Of a DNA stretch of 64,000 nucleotides, positions 30,601 through 37,200 are shown one piece after another. The stretch covers positions 18,203,915 through 18,267,914 of the forward strand of contig CM018031.1 of assembly GCA_008638375.1 (NCBI GenBank), written 5' to 3'. Under the pieces are notes generated by a model, which worked only from the letters and a program-made list of their open reading frames with translations, made no database searches and was not told the origin of the DNA. The stretch is from Nyssa sinensis (Eukaryota; Streptophyta; Magnoliopsida; Cornales; Nyssaceae). The stretch's first letter is position 1. Each line of letters starts with the position of its first letter. The position numbers and the translations under genes were made by a program.

Positions 30601-33484
30601 AAAGACCCACTATTATGGAAGAACTCTACTTCATGGAGGTGCAAAATATAGGCCTACAGGTCGTGGGTTTGTGGTGTTTCATGCCAAATTTGCTGAAAAC
30701 TATCGGCTTTATTCTCGTAGCCACTTTGTCAAGGGACTGGAGCTAATGATTCTGCTTCTTGTGTATCAAATTTTTGGTCATTCCTATAGAAGTGCTGTTG
30801 CTTATGTTTTGATTAGTGTATCAATGTGGTTTATGGTGGGCTCTTGGCTCTTTGCTCCCTTCCTCTTCAATCCTTCTGGTTTTGAGTGGCAAAAGATTGT
30901 TGATGATTGGAGTGATTGGAATAAGTGGATAAGCAACCGAGGTGGTATTGGCGTACCCCCAGAAAAAAGCTGGGAATCATGGTGGGAAGAGGAACAAGAA
31001 CATCTTCGTTATTCTGGAAAGCGTGGTATCGTTGCCGAGATATTGTTAGCTTTACGATTTTTTATCTATCAGTATGGGCTTGTTTATCAATTGCACATTA
31101 CGAAGAATAACAAAAGCTTTCTGGTATGTAATTGCCTTCCTCTTTTTTTTGTGGCTATTGTCATCTTTTTCAAAGTGACTTCATAAAAACCGTTTTTAAT
31201 TAATTATTTCTTTTACTTATTAATAATTTGTTATTATTTTTTTTGTGGTTCACAGGTATATGGCATATCATGGCTGGTTATCTTTCTCGTATTGTTTGTG
31301 ATGAAGGTGAGAGAAAAAGCACTCGAAGAAGTATTACTTGTGATATTCTTTCCCCCATACAACAATGGGTTTCCTTTGAAGAAAAAAGGGAAGGAAATGG
31401 GTTTTGAGCATAGTTACCACAATTCGCTCCATCCCTAACGAATTGCGAATTGGGATCGCACGATCCAAAACATGGTTCATTAGCGATTTGGAAAGCAAGA
31501 TTTAGTTTTCCAATCTAAAATATCAAAAGTCTCAAAAAAATCATATAAAATACACATGCATGATTGAAATTTTATTTTATAATGGCTTGGATTTAATGAA
31601 ATCTTTTTAGTGTATATATATACATATCAATATTATTACAAATATAATAAAAAAAATGTCACGTTTCAAATAAACATATTTCGTTTCAACAAAGTGATCC
31701 AAAGAAGCCTACTCCTAATGTATCATGTTCTATAACAAGTGACGATCTACGTTCCCGTTTCCGTTCCCTGTATCATAACGATCCGCGTTTCAGGCAACAT
31801 TGATTCTGAGTTTGTTTAGTAATTGACACTCAACCAGGGTTTGTGACCTAGAACTGGTTCGCAAATACTCAATCAAAAAAAGCTATAATGCAATATCTCA
31901 TGTCTTTTGAATTTGCATCTCTTTGGACAATGTATTATGCAGCTGTCTTGTAAGTGAAGGGCAAAACCAAGTATTTTTTATTTTATTTTATTCTTTTGGA
32001 GCGGGTTGGGTTTATTTGAAATTTTAAAATAATAGTTATTGGGGCTAAATAAAATTAAAGAAAATATTATAATATATGTTTTTCTAATCATAGATTTAAG
32101 AATTTTTACATACGAAAAAACTAGAATTTTTAGGGGTTTTTTTTTATGCATAAGAAAGCCTTGCACCATAAACCACTGAAAAGGCAGGAAGAATTAGGAC
32201 TTGGTGAGCATAAAGAGATTAGTATCAATTGCCACATAAAATTAGGCTCCTCTAGCGAGTGCATATAGAGAAAGAGAATCGTACTACTGCGTTACAAACA
32301 TGGGAGGCTCACAACTATTATCATATTGAATACATGCTGAAATCAATAGATAACATGTTATAATACTGGTGGTAGAAAACAAAACCTAAAGTGTGTTGCC
32401 CCTGCCCGCCCTCCTTTAGATTCATCCGTGCTTGTAAATTATTATGTTATTTGCAATGTTCTGGTTTTCTTTTTTTTCTAGGTTGTTGTGGGTGTGGTTT
32501 TTATTTTTTGGGGGGTGGGGGGGCATACATGATACAATTTTAGATTGCTGTTAGTTCCAGGCTTGTGAAGCAGTATTTTTGAAATTTCGGATCATAGCAT
32601 TCTTACATTACTATTCGCTTTACTGACTGGTTTTATAGAATTTCTAAGTGTTATTTTTTTTTTCTTTCTTCTCAGACTGTTTCTGTTGGGCGGCGGAAAT
32701 TTAGTGCAAATTTTCAACTCATGTTTCGGCTAATCAAGGGACTGATCTTCTTAACATTTATCTCCATTCTTGTTACTCTGATTGCACTCCCCCATATGAC
32801 GATGCTGGACATTGTAGTCTGCATTCTTGCCTTCATGCCTACTGGTTGGGGTTTGCTTCTGGTCAGTAAAATGTTTCTCTTGTACTTGTTGTTAGTTTTA
32901 TATTCTCTGGAAGTATCTTGTGTCAGATATTTTTAGTTTGAGACTCCAACACACGTTCGCAAGTGCCAGAACCAAAATGCCGCACCTTAATGTGGTGTTG
33001 AGCATTGTAGTGTTTTTTGTCACATTAAATTTTGCTTGAACCTCAATGTACCAGATGGATCTCAAATTTTCACTGAATGCAGTTTGTGCTGTAACTATAG
33101 GTGGCTAATTGTTGTCCAAAAGCCCAGATGCATTAGTGCCTGGGATTTGTTGATCTCTAGACACTGTTTCCTTCTGCATGCTTCTTGTATGTAAGCTCAT
33201 CCTGTGTGCCTTCTTCCTTTCTTTCACAGATTGCACAAGCTTGCAAGCCACTTGTAGTAAAAGTTGGGTTCTGGGGATCAGTTCGGACACTTGCCCGTGG
33301 ATATGAGATTGTGATGGGTTTGTTTCTTTTCACCCCAGTTGCATTTCTGGCATGGTTCCCTTTTGTTTCAGAATTCCAGACTCGTATGCTATTCAACCAA
33401 GCATTCAGCAGAGGTCTACAAATTTCCCGTATCCTTGGTGGGCATAGGAAGGACCGTTCCGCTCGCAACAAGGAGGAATCGTAA
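830..33484 (+). CDS. CALS: Callose synthase (1,3-beta-glucan synthase, GT48), 3' three quarters of the gene, 28 exons
   Basis: Plasma-membrane enzyme that polymerises UDP-glucose into callose at plasmodesmata, cell plates and wounds (family knowledge). Exons: 830-1164, 1288-1340, 1423-1483, 5799-5880, 5976-6025, 6119-6205, 10193-10330, 10431-10525, 15144-15228, 17584-17744, 17888-18011, 18090-18190, 18290-18419, 18502-18653, 19930-20039, 24523-24648, 24757-24825, 24985-25174, 25253-25415, 27776-27895, 27975-28093, 28196-28279, 29814-29926, 30007-30236, 30326-31123, 31256-31306, 32676-32861, 33230-33484. All 27 introns are GT-AG and phases match at each junction, giving 1,421 codons without a stop up to TAA. 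The first exon here begins in phase 1, so the N-terminal ~500 residues (Vta1-like and FKS1 domain 1 in this family) are upstream of the window. The C-terminus ending [20 protein letters not shown] points to the CalS1-4 clade, CalS3-like by eye; the exact paralogue needs alignment. No internal break, so probably functional. Confidence 0.96.
1484..2171 (+). other. Intron 3, proximal part
   Basis: No gene. About 1900-2060 resembles the 3' end of a plant LINE (a T-rich stretch, then TGCCTTTTCAATGAAATATA), but no coding remnant is visible. A purine-rich stretch at 2062-2095 follows. Confidence 0.4.
2172..4404 (+). mobile_element. Ty1/Copia LTR retrotransposon, internally deleted, sense to the host gene
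   Basis: Short LTRs: 5' copy 2172-2297 (TGTTAAGGG ... CTTAACA) and 3' copy about 4262-4404, which carries an internal partial duplication and a TG-to-CG change. The primer binding site after the 5' LTR reads TGGTATAAGAGCC, close to initiator tRNA-Met. A polypurine tract AACTTGAGGGGAG precedes the 3' LTR. Flanks read ATGTA and GTGTA, a 5-bp target duplication with one change. Only reverse transcriptase and RNase H remnants survive ([10 protein letters not shown] at ~2945, NVDDIVIT at ~3090, QTKHIEV at ~4085); gag and integrase are absent, so the element is about half the usual length. Stops and frameshifts make it inactive. Confidence 0.88.
3633..3856. mobile_element. About 223-bp insertion inside the Copia RNase H remnant
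   Basis: The RNase H reading runs normally to TTGYYVF (~3632) and resumes near 3857 with [12 protein letters not shown]. Between lies GC-richer sequence with short inverted pieces (for example GAATC..GATTC around 3745-3765). I recognise no known element in it and could not define a target duplication. Confidence 0.55.
4406..5225. repeat. Tandem duplication, two ~410-bp units carrying GGACAC-family sequence
   Basis: Unit 1 (about 4406-4816) and unit 2 (about 4817-5225) share the order: ACAAAAAAAT.GGGAAATTC, CTAAGAAGCATGGATACG, GACACGTTGAATATA, an AT-rich core and a TATATA tract. Inside each unit the GCTAAGAAGCATGGATACG end and GGACA words match the element at 25520-25881. Non-coding. Confidence 0.8.
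5226..5798 (+). other. Intron 3, distal part
   Basis: No gene. A cytosine-rich segment with a run of A (5446-5476) and a CT microsatellite at 5538-5566. Ends with acceptor TCTATTGCAG before the exon at 5799. Confidence 0.6.
5538..5566. repeat. CT microsatellite
   Basis: Nearly perfect CT dinucleotide run with one interrupting A, in intron 3. Confidence 0.9.
6206..7353 (+). other. Intron 6, proximal part; possible LINE tail
   Basis: No intact gene. Two copies of a ~30-bp segment containing GCTATGGGGTTC occur near 6664 and 6728. Around 6800-7110 the style (GATAGGGAGATAAGC, then T-rich GGTGGCTGTCTTCC) resembles the RNase H end and 3' tail of plant LINEs, but I cannot support a domain. Confidence 0.35.
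7354..7599 (+). repeat. Direct repeat, copy 1
   Basis: Matches 8532-8797 at about three quarters of positions by eye (shared CATGATTTGAAAATG, CATATCTAATA, TGTCTTGAATATTAA). Copy 1 is split by the CGATAT-family element and resumes at about 8387-8400. Confidence 0.75.
7600..8377. mobile_element. Word-array element, CGATATAT family
   Basis: Both terminal zones (7600-7830 and 8280-8370) are filled with variants of CGATATAT/TTGCAATAT; the core is AT-rich. Ends ATAGTATAAAATAT and the inverse of ATTTTATTCCTTG form a weak terminal inverted repeat (11 of 14). Flanks GTTGAAACC (7591-7599) and GTTGAAACA (8378-8386) are a 9-bp target duplication with one change, the length typical of the Mutator superfamily. 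No coding capacity. Confidence 0.75.
8401..8482 (-). mobile_element. LINE 3' tail fragment, antisense
   Basis: T run followed by ATCGGTAAAAGTAATATATA and GGGCAAGCCCATACATACAA. The inverse resembles the LINE tail at ~13000 (TTACCTTTACCGATAAAAAA). Confidence 0.55.
8532..8797 (+). repeat. Direct repeat, copy 2 (keeps the empty insertion site)
   Basis: Second copy of 7354-7599. At 8778-8786 it reads ATTGAAATA where copy 1 has the GTTGAAACC target duplication of the CGATAT element, so it represents the uninterrupted state. Confidence 0.7.
8798..10192 (+). other. Intron 6, distal part
   Basis: AT-rich with a TA run at 8979-8995; nothing gene-like or clearly repetitive seen. Ends with TTGCTTCCAG before the exon at 10193. 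Confidence 0.6.
10193..15228 (+). CDS. CALS: Callose synthase exons 7-9 of the window: start of the cytoplasmic region
   Basis: Exons 10193-10330 (46 codons, [20 protein letters not shown] onward), 10431-10525 and 15144-15228 encode the entry to the large cytoplasmic loop, with the conserved blocks [19 protein letters not shown] and [20 protein letters not shown]. The Arg codon between exons 8 and 9 is split AG/G and restored correctly. A 4.6-kb intron with a LINE separates exons 8 and 9. The 3' ends of both exon 8 and exon 9, with their donors, recur a few hundred bases downstream within the following introns; those copies are listed separately. Confidence 0.94.
10630..10723 (-). repeat. SINE-like fragment with TAA-rich tail
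   Basis: The inverse of 10630-10665 reads CAACTCAACAATGCCTTATC CCTACTTGGGG in two parts, the same motif as the plus-strand piece near 13595. It is followed by TAA/CAA-type repeats. Confidence 0.45.
10724..10866 (+). repeat. CALS: Duplicate of the exon 8 end plus its splice donor and following intron
   Basis: Matches 10501-10630 at an offset of about 223 bp: GAGAGGAGGATCTTA.AAGTAATA, the donor GGTAA, CTATACCATTGATTTAA and CTCATGTGATTTTACATC. The first copy is the true end of the exon at 10431-10525. The second would read EEDLRSNK followed by another GT donor. No acceptor-linked coding sequence precedes it, so it is probably a silent partial exon. Confidence 0.75.
10867..13050 (+). mobile_element. 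5'-truncated L1-type LINE, sense, with nested solo LTR
   Basis: Begins inside the reverse transcriptase with the [11 protein letters not shown] motif (~10915). The best open stretch 10944-11450 contains [39 protein letters not shown] and the active-site motif LLFADDT at ~11231. Reading then shifts frame ([20 protein letters not shown] at ~11450) and continues to a zf-RVT-like region with [10 protein letters not shown] (~12355-12390), interrupted by the solo LTR and resumed after 12634. The 3' end TTACCTTTACCGATAAAAAA and the AAT/AAC microsatellite form its tail. Several stops make it inactive. Confidence 0.88.
12424..12633 (-). mobile_element. Copia-type solo LTR inserted in the LINE
   Basis: Starts TGTTAGGG and ends TTCCACA on the plus strand; inverted, it reads TGTGGAAATC ... 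CCCTAACA with a TATATAAACAAG box. It splits the LINE zf-RVT reading at the codons for KVARD, which resumes as [11 protein letters not shown] short AGATT repeat lies at both edges, but the exact target duplication is unclear. About 210 bp, no internal region. Confidence 0.7.
13017..13112. repeat. AAT/AAC microsatellite (LINE tail)
   Basis: Imperfect AAT, GTA and AAC triplet runs, including CAACAACAACAACAACAACA near 13078. Open frames across it are low-complexity artefacts. Confidence 0.85.
13590..13690 (+). repeat. SINE-like dispersed repeat fragment
   Basis: Contains CAACTCAACAAAGCCTGGTC and TTTGGGGTCGGCTATATGAA, a motif I know as common in plant short interspersed repeats. Boundaries are not resolvable. 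Confidence 0.45.
13720..14001. mobile_element. Mutator-like MITE with 9-bp target duplication
   Basis: Ends GGTAAATTACACT and, inverted, GGTAAATTACATT. The inner sequence is also inversely repeated (TTCTAAAATGATACTGACCT against GAGGTCAGTGTTATTTTAGA), so the whole can fold back. Flanks ATTTTTTAA (13711-13719) and ATTTTTTAC (14002-14010) differ at one base and have the Mutator length. Non-coding. Confidence 0.8.
14002..15143 (+). other. Intron 8, distal part
   Basis: No gene seen. AT-rich, with A/T runs at 14787-14806 and 15079-15095, then the acceptor TTAAATTTCAG before the exon at 15144. The open frame through exon 9 from 14944 is chance extension into the intron. Confidence 0.6.
15531..15602 (+). 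repeat. CALS: Duplicate of the exon 9 end plus its splice donor
   Basis: Matches 15184-15255 base for base at an offset of 347 with a few changes: GATTTG, then GTGGCCTCCATTTTTACTTG, CTAGCAAG and donor GTTTGTCT. The first copy is the genuine end of exon 15144-15228. In the copy the frame runs into a TAG (GATATAG), so it cannot replace the exon. Confidence 0.8.
15603..16573 (+). other. Intron 9, middle part
   Basis: CT run followed by a TA run (15615-15659); a SINE-like piece at 16285-16345 (GCGGGGGTAAGGTTGCCTAC, then TCTCCGGACCTCCC); and a run of 23 G at 16549-16571. No gene. Confidence 0.55.
16549..16571. repeat. Run of 23 guanines
   Basis: Uninterrupted G run just left of the ACGGCC-family element. 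It could form G-quadruplexes, and its length may be inexact in the assembly. Confidence 0.85.
16574..17335 (+). mobile_element. Word-array element, ACGGCC family, copy 2
   Basis: Terminal zones 16574-16710 and 17230-17335 contain variants of GATACCG/ACGACCGTTA; the core is AT-rich. Ends CATGGTGTTAAAT and the inverse of ATTTAAATCCTTG pair at about 10 of 13 positions. It is homologous, inverted, to 1-482. No clear target duplication, perhaps because the left flank is the G run. Confidence 0.75.
17584..18653 (+). CDS. CALS: Callose synthase exons 10-14 of the window: middle of the cytoplasmic region
   Basis: Five closely packed exons (17584-17744, 17888-18011, 18090-18190, 18290-18419, 18502-18653) separated by introns of only about 80-145 bp. 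They encode [20 protein letters not shown], the [20 protein letters not shown] block, the [19 protein letters not shown] block and the stretch ending [20 protein letters not shown] followed by [14 protein letters not shown]. These are all standard plant callose synthase segments in the usual order. The compact spacing contrasts with the very long introns on both sides. Confidence 0.95.
18654..19929 (+). other. Intron 14
   Basis: 1.28 kb, T-rich. No repeat or gene recognised. Ends GTTTCATGCAG before the exon at 19930. Confidence 0.6.
19930..25415 (+). CDS. CALS: Callose synthase exons 15-19 of the window: first half of the catalytic core
   Basis: Exons 19930-20039, 24523-24648, 24757-24825, 24985-25174 and 25253-25415. 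Protein blocks: [53 protein letters not shown] with [36 protein letters not shown] and [15 protein letters not shown]. The sequence [20 protein letters not shown] spans an intron and is a hallmark of GT48 enzymes. The intron between the first two exons of this group (20040-24522) is almost entirely filled by an antisense Copia element, yet both splice sites are intact and the split Asp codon (G/AT) is restored. Confidence 0.95.
20273..20632 (-). pseudogene. Copia RNase H domain
   Basis: 119-codon open stretch on the minus strand: [55 protein letters not shown] and [11 protein letters not shown]. This is the C-terminal end of a Copia polyprotein. It is intact as a stretch, but upstream frames are broken. 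Confidence 0.9.
21585..21798 (-). repeat. 107-bp tandem duplication inside the Copia reverse transcriptase
   Basis: Copy 1 at 21585-21691 and copy 2 at 21692-21798 differ at only a few bases; both encode [19 protein letters not shown]. The odd length (107) shifts the frame. Confidence 0.9.
22170..23144 (-). pseudogene. Copia integrase remnant
   Basis: Minus-strand pieces in order: zinc-binding region [12 protein letters not shown] with the second Cys pair damaged, catalytic blocks [10 protein letters not shown] and [12 protein letters not shown] (22785-23144), then [20 protein letters not shown] and [19 protein letters not shown] (22170-22460). Stops separate them. Confidence 0.85.
25520..25881. 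mobile_element. Word-array element, GGACAC family
   Basis: Terminal zones carry many GGACAC/GTGTCC words (25529-25620 and 25795-25860) around an AT-rich core that matches the tandem units at 4406-5225. Ends TATGAAGCA and, inverted, TAAGAAGCA. Perfect 9-bp flank GTTGCTACC at 25511-25519 and 25882-25890, typical of Mutator-type insertion. No coding capacity. Confidence 0.85.
25996..26852. mobile_element. Word-array element, GATACG family
   Basis: Ends CATAGTTGTCA and, inverted, CATAGTTGTTA. The right zone (26740-26840) is packed with GATACG/GTATCG words, the left zone has a few, and the core is AT-rich. Flanks TCATAGT and TCACAGT may be a diverged target duplication. Non-coding. Confidence 0.65.
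27090..27645 (-). mobile_element. 5'-truncated LINE fragment, antisense
   Basis: The minus strand encodes a zf-RVT-type end: [54 protein letters not shown] and [11 protein letters not shown], then an A-rich tail at the left edge. It sits directly before the exon at 27776. Confidence 0.8.
27776..30236 (+). CDS. CALS: Callose synthase exons 20-24 of the window: second half of the catalytic core
   Basis: Exons 27776-27895, 27975-28093, 28196-28279, 29814-29926 and 30007-30236. They contain [20 protein letters not shown], the [19 protein letters not shown] block, [40 protein letters not shown] followed by [37 protein letters not shown] and [19 protein letters not shown]. The [16 protein letters not shown] region is shared with fungal FKS glucan synthases and belongs to the GT48 active-site core. 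No key residue looks altered by eye. Confidence 0.96.
28280..29813 (+). other. Intron 22
   Basis: 1.5 kb, T-rich, with T runs near 28520 and 28770. A possible LINE tail end lies near 29300-29340 (TTCTTATTAAAAAAAGG). No gene. Confidence 0.5.
30326..33484 (+). CDS. CALS: Callose synthase exons 25-28 of the window: C-terminal membrane cluster and stop
   Basis: The large exon 30326-31123 (266 codons), then 31256-31306, 32676-32861 and 33230-33484. They encode the second cluster of membrane helices ([20 protein letters not shown] onward; [76 protein letters not shown]) with conserved loops including [20 protein letters not shown]. The gene ends [15 protein letters not shown] and a basic tail, then TAA at 33482-33484. 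Length and order fit complete family members. Confidence 0.96.
31307..32675 (+). other. Intron 26
   Basis: Holds the GATCGC-family element (31409-31801), then AT-rich sequence without a recognisable gene and a G-rich run at 32500-32524. Ends TTCTTCTCAG before the exon at 32676. Confidence 0.6.
31409..31801. mobile_element. Word-array element, GATCGC/CGATCC family
   Basis: Left zone (31420-31500) with ATTCGC/GATCGC/GCGATT words and right zone (31735-31795) with CGATC/CCGTTTCCGTTCC words around an AT-rich core. Flanks GGTTTTGAG (31400-31408) and GATTCTGAG (31802-31810) match at 7 of 9. Weak terminal inverted repeat. Non-coding. Confidence 0.6.
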
Positions 33485-33680
33485 TGGCAGAAACAGCAAT
33501 CTTAATTCTACTTTCTCCTTCCACAATTTGCAGATTTCTTCATGGAAATCTTGTTCATACCTGTTGTGAGCTGCTTTTGTAATCATGTACATGTGCAGCA
33601 TTTTTTTGGTAGGTAGTAGAATCTAGTTTTGTAATGTATGCCCTGTGCATTTTATACAATTATTCATTCAGAAGTATTAT
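33485..33680 (+). other. Probable 3' untranslated region of the callose synthase gene
   Basis: T-rich sequence after the TAA, with TTGTAATGTATG at about 33629 resembling plant far-upstream and cleavage signals. No clear AATAAA is present, so the end is an estimate. Confidence 0.5.
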
Positions 33681-33857
33681 TTGAAATCTCTATCAACATG
33701 AATTACTGTTTATGAAAATTGCTTTGGTATTGCAAATTATTGAGTTTGTTTAGCAAGTACTGTTGGACTTGTTACAAACTTGGTCTGATTGCTTCTTATG
33801 ACGGTGGTTTCCTTGGTCCAAGTAGTATAATCATGTTTGCTCAAGAGTCATTTGGGT

Positions 33858-33975
33858 GTTCTAAATCCCAATGTTTTCTGGGAAGTTTATGTTTGAAGAC
33901 ATGGAATTCAATGTGGAACACATACCCATTCTGTTTTTTGAATATCTTCCTAACTTTCAATGCTCTAGCATCCAA
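33858..33975 (+). repeat. Direct repeat, copy 1
   Basis: Shares TTTGAAGACATGGAATTCAA, TGGAACACATA.CCATTC and TTTAGCATCC-like text with 35415-35525, about 1.55 kb away. Confidence 0.8.
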
Positions 33976-33983
33976 CACAGAGT

Positions 33984-33987
33984 TCTC

Positions 33988-34041
<54 letters not shown>
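33984..34041. repeat. CT then TA microsatellite
   Basis: CT dinucleotides with GTCT variants, then TA dinucleotides. Confidence 0.9.
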
Positions 34042-34648
34042 ATGTGTATTTGCTTACGTTATCCTTAATATAGGTATTTTACATTTGATTATTGCAATTC
34101 TGATTCATGTGGTGTTAGTTTGGTGGAACATAATACTGTTAGGTTACATATTTTGTGGTATCGTGAAAATGTTAGGGTTTACAATATGTTTGAAATTTTT
34201 GGAATCAAAAGAGAACAGGAGAGAGAGAGAGAGAGAGATGATAACTTAAAAGTAGAAAGAAAAGAGAGACTAATTTCAAGATGTTCGAAATTTGACTCCT
34301 TAGAAGTGAAATGGAAAGAAACTTATGTTATGGTTGGTTTAGATTATTTTGGGTGATTAAATCAATTTATGTTTTGAAAATTTTGGTTTGGTTAATCAAG
34401 TAAAAAATAATTAATTTATAATTGATTATATAAAGAATTAATTAAATCAAAATCAAGCCCCTTGTTGATTATTTTTTAAACTTCATACTTGTAAATAAGA
34501 ATCTGAAATTTAAAAAAGGAATCACTTTCTAATATGTAATTACTAAACATTATCTTTGAACAGACAATTTAAATATTAATCAATTATATAATCTAAACCA
34601 AACCTAACCTTGATACCCTTGTTTGAATTGTCAACTGAAAAGTGGAAT

Positions 34649-34649
34649 G

Positions 34650-34683
<34 letters not shown>

Positions 34684-34708
34684 TATATATCCTATATACA
34701 TACATACG
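34649..34708. repeat. ATGT microsatellite ending in an inverted TATACATA segment
   Basis: Nine or so GTAT units followed by TATATATCC and TATATACATACATAC, which is inversely repetitive to the run and can fold back. Confidence 0.8.
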
Positions 34709-35414
34709 GATTCTACTACTACGGATTTAAGTTTAATACGGATTATCCATAAACAAAATTGTTTACGACATCCTATAATAATGGGACACGTTAGAAAGTT
34801 TGTAACAAATATTATAATTCTGTTTTTATATTTTGTTAAAGTATTAAATTGAAATTAGGATTGTTAATTTAGTATTATTAAGGTTTTTTTTTTTAAAGAA
34901 AAGAGTGAAAAAGGGAGAAAACCGGCATTAAATGGAAAAAAAAAAACTGAAATGCAAAAGAGATTAAATCTTTTGCGCAATACATAATTTATGAGATACT
35001 ACTACTACGATGCCTCTTGGATCTTTTATATATATATAATTACTTACTTGAGAACAACTCAATCTCCTATTTTTGGTTGGATTGACCTTTTTTTTTTCTT
35101 AGAAAAAAAAAAAGGAAATTAACGTTTGAGAAGGAAAAAAAATTACTTTGTTTGAGAAGAACTCAATCCCCTATTTCGGTTTTTTAAATAATTTCAAAAA
35201 ATGTTCTAAAGCATTAATATATATATATATTAACTATTAATTAATGTAATATATATTAATAAAATTAGAAATAGCTAGCCATTTTAGCTCGCCATTTTTA
35301 GCCAGCTAGATAGTTAGAAACTATATTAACTAGCCTGCCCTACTAGAGGACTTATTTTGGTGAGAGGCTAGTTATTATGGCTTAAGGAAAGAGATAGCTA
35401 ATCTCTTAGAGATG

Positions 35415-35525
35415 CTCTAAATCCTAATGATTTCTAAATGTTTGAAGACATGGAATTCAATTTGGAACACATAACCATTCCATTTTTTAAAATATGTTCC
35501 CAACTTTTTATGCTTTAGCATCCCT
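35415..35525 (+). repeat. Direct repeat, copy 2
   Basis: Second copy of 33858-33975; begins CTCTAAATCCTAATG and ends GCTTTAGCATCC. Confidence 0.8.
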
Positions 35526-36590
35526 AAAATATGGACCCATATGAATTTTACATTGTTATTACAAGGATGCATGCTAAATATTATGATCTTATATTTGTTT
35601 CTTATTTTTTTCATTGAAAAGAGCGTATGAATGTCGTAACTTAGAACTAGTTTATGCATTTGTTTGAATATGCATGAATCTAATAATTTCATTTCATGCA
35701 TATGCTTATTAGAACTTTACATGCTAAACCTTATACACAACTTATATATATTAACCTTCATGAGTTATTGTCTAACCGATTCTTAACTCATGTTTAAAGT
35801 CTTTGAATAGGCTACTCATATACACGAATATTTAAAGGCATATTTGAATTCTAATTAGTATTATGCAATTAAACAACTTAGCCGATTTATGTGATTAAAT
35901 ATTTTCTAGCATGTATACCAATATTTATTTATAGCATGTAAGATTTACATATTGAAGTAATGAGTTATATCAAGATTTGTTCTTAGTGCTCATATTTTTA
36001 TTTTAACCTTAATTGAGAAATTTTACATGTCGCATACTTTTGCTCAAATGTTGAACACATTACTTAGCTATTCTTGCTTAATTATTTATCTCAATCCTAA
36101 GTATATTAGCAAGCTATAATATTAGTGTATTGCTTAGCCAAACTCTTGATTTAGATATTAAACATCATCTTCATAAGCAAATCATAGCCAAAACACTTTT
36201 TATGCTCCTATATTTAGTGTATTATTTTAATCATAATTACACAATAGTTAGCAATGTCTATAAATTCAATATACAAGTTAAGTTTCACATTGGCTAACTT
36301 TATGTATGTAATGCACAACTAAGATCATGTGTTAATATGTGTCATTATTTAATATAGTTACCATCAAGATTATTAATTTGGGTTCTATACTATGTAATTG
36401 TTTGTTTATGCTCAAAATTAATTCTCTTATTCACATATAAGAGAAAACATGACAGTATAGTTCAATTTCCAAACAAACACTAATTTTTGTGTTGATGCTT
36501 AAATTACATCAAACATATATATATATATATATATATATATAAATTATCAAAACTCTATTGTCAAGAGTAGTGAATCAAAAATAATCTAAT

Positions 36591-37200
36591 TCGCCAAAAA
36601 CATTAGTTCAAAGGCTTAGTTATGATAGGGGAAGGTGTTAGGCACCCCTAAGCATCACTAAAAGGGTTGCCAAACTAATTTTGAAATGTCATACTGGTTT
36701 TTTTGAATTAAATTTGAGTTTAAAAGAATTTTAAAAGGATTTATTGATTTAGAACGTATTTTATGAAATACATAATAATGTATTTAAAAAATTTGAAAAT
36801 GTATTTACAATAAATTTCCCAATTTCTCTGTCACATCTCAATTGATTTAGGGCATGGAATAGAGCCTGTGGGGCAGGTTGTTTTGAAAATTAGGTTGTTT
36901 TGAAGGTGTGTTTGAGAAATGAGTAATACAGTTCCTGCCTTGATTTTCGTCAATTAACGAACAAACACAAATTATATGAAATTTTAATCCACTCCTTGTG
37001 ATGGTCTGAGTTTTGAAAATGACTTTTTGATTTCATGTGAGAAATTGAATTTTGAAAATTATAATTTCAATTGTTTGAGAAAAAAGTGAATTTAGCTTTC
37101 GAGTTTTGAAAAAAGAAGTTATGGTTCTAAGTTTAAAAAAGAAATTATAATTCCATTTTGAAAAAGGAAATTACAATTCAAGGTTTGAAAAAGAAAATTA
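36591..37200. mobile_element. LTR-type repeat fragment with GTTAGGCACCCC motif and short tandem units
   Basis: GGGGAAGGTGTTAGGCACCC at ~36630 is a motif I associate with plant Gypsy LTRs. From 37000 to 37200 a degenerate ~30-bp unit recurs (AAAAAAGAAATTATAATTCC and variants). No coding remnant. Confidence 0.45.

Larger units (their letters stand above)
33681..36590. other. AT-rich intergenic region downstream of the callose synthase gene
   Basis: No gene supported. It contains the direct repeat pair 33858-33975 and 35415-35525, CT/TA microsatellites (33984-34041), an ATGT/TATAC run (34649-34708), a TA run (36514-36540) and a possible MITE end at 35400-35415 (TTAGAGATGCTCTAAA). Open frames here are chance. 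Confidence 0.6.

Noticed and set aside
33719..34249. 176-codon frame downstream of the callose synthase gene
   Set aside because: It runs through CT/TA microsatellites, has no recognisable domain, and its hydrophobic look comes from T-rich sequence.
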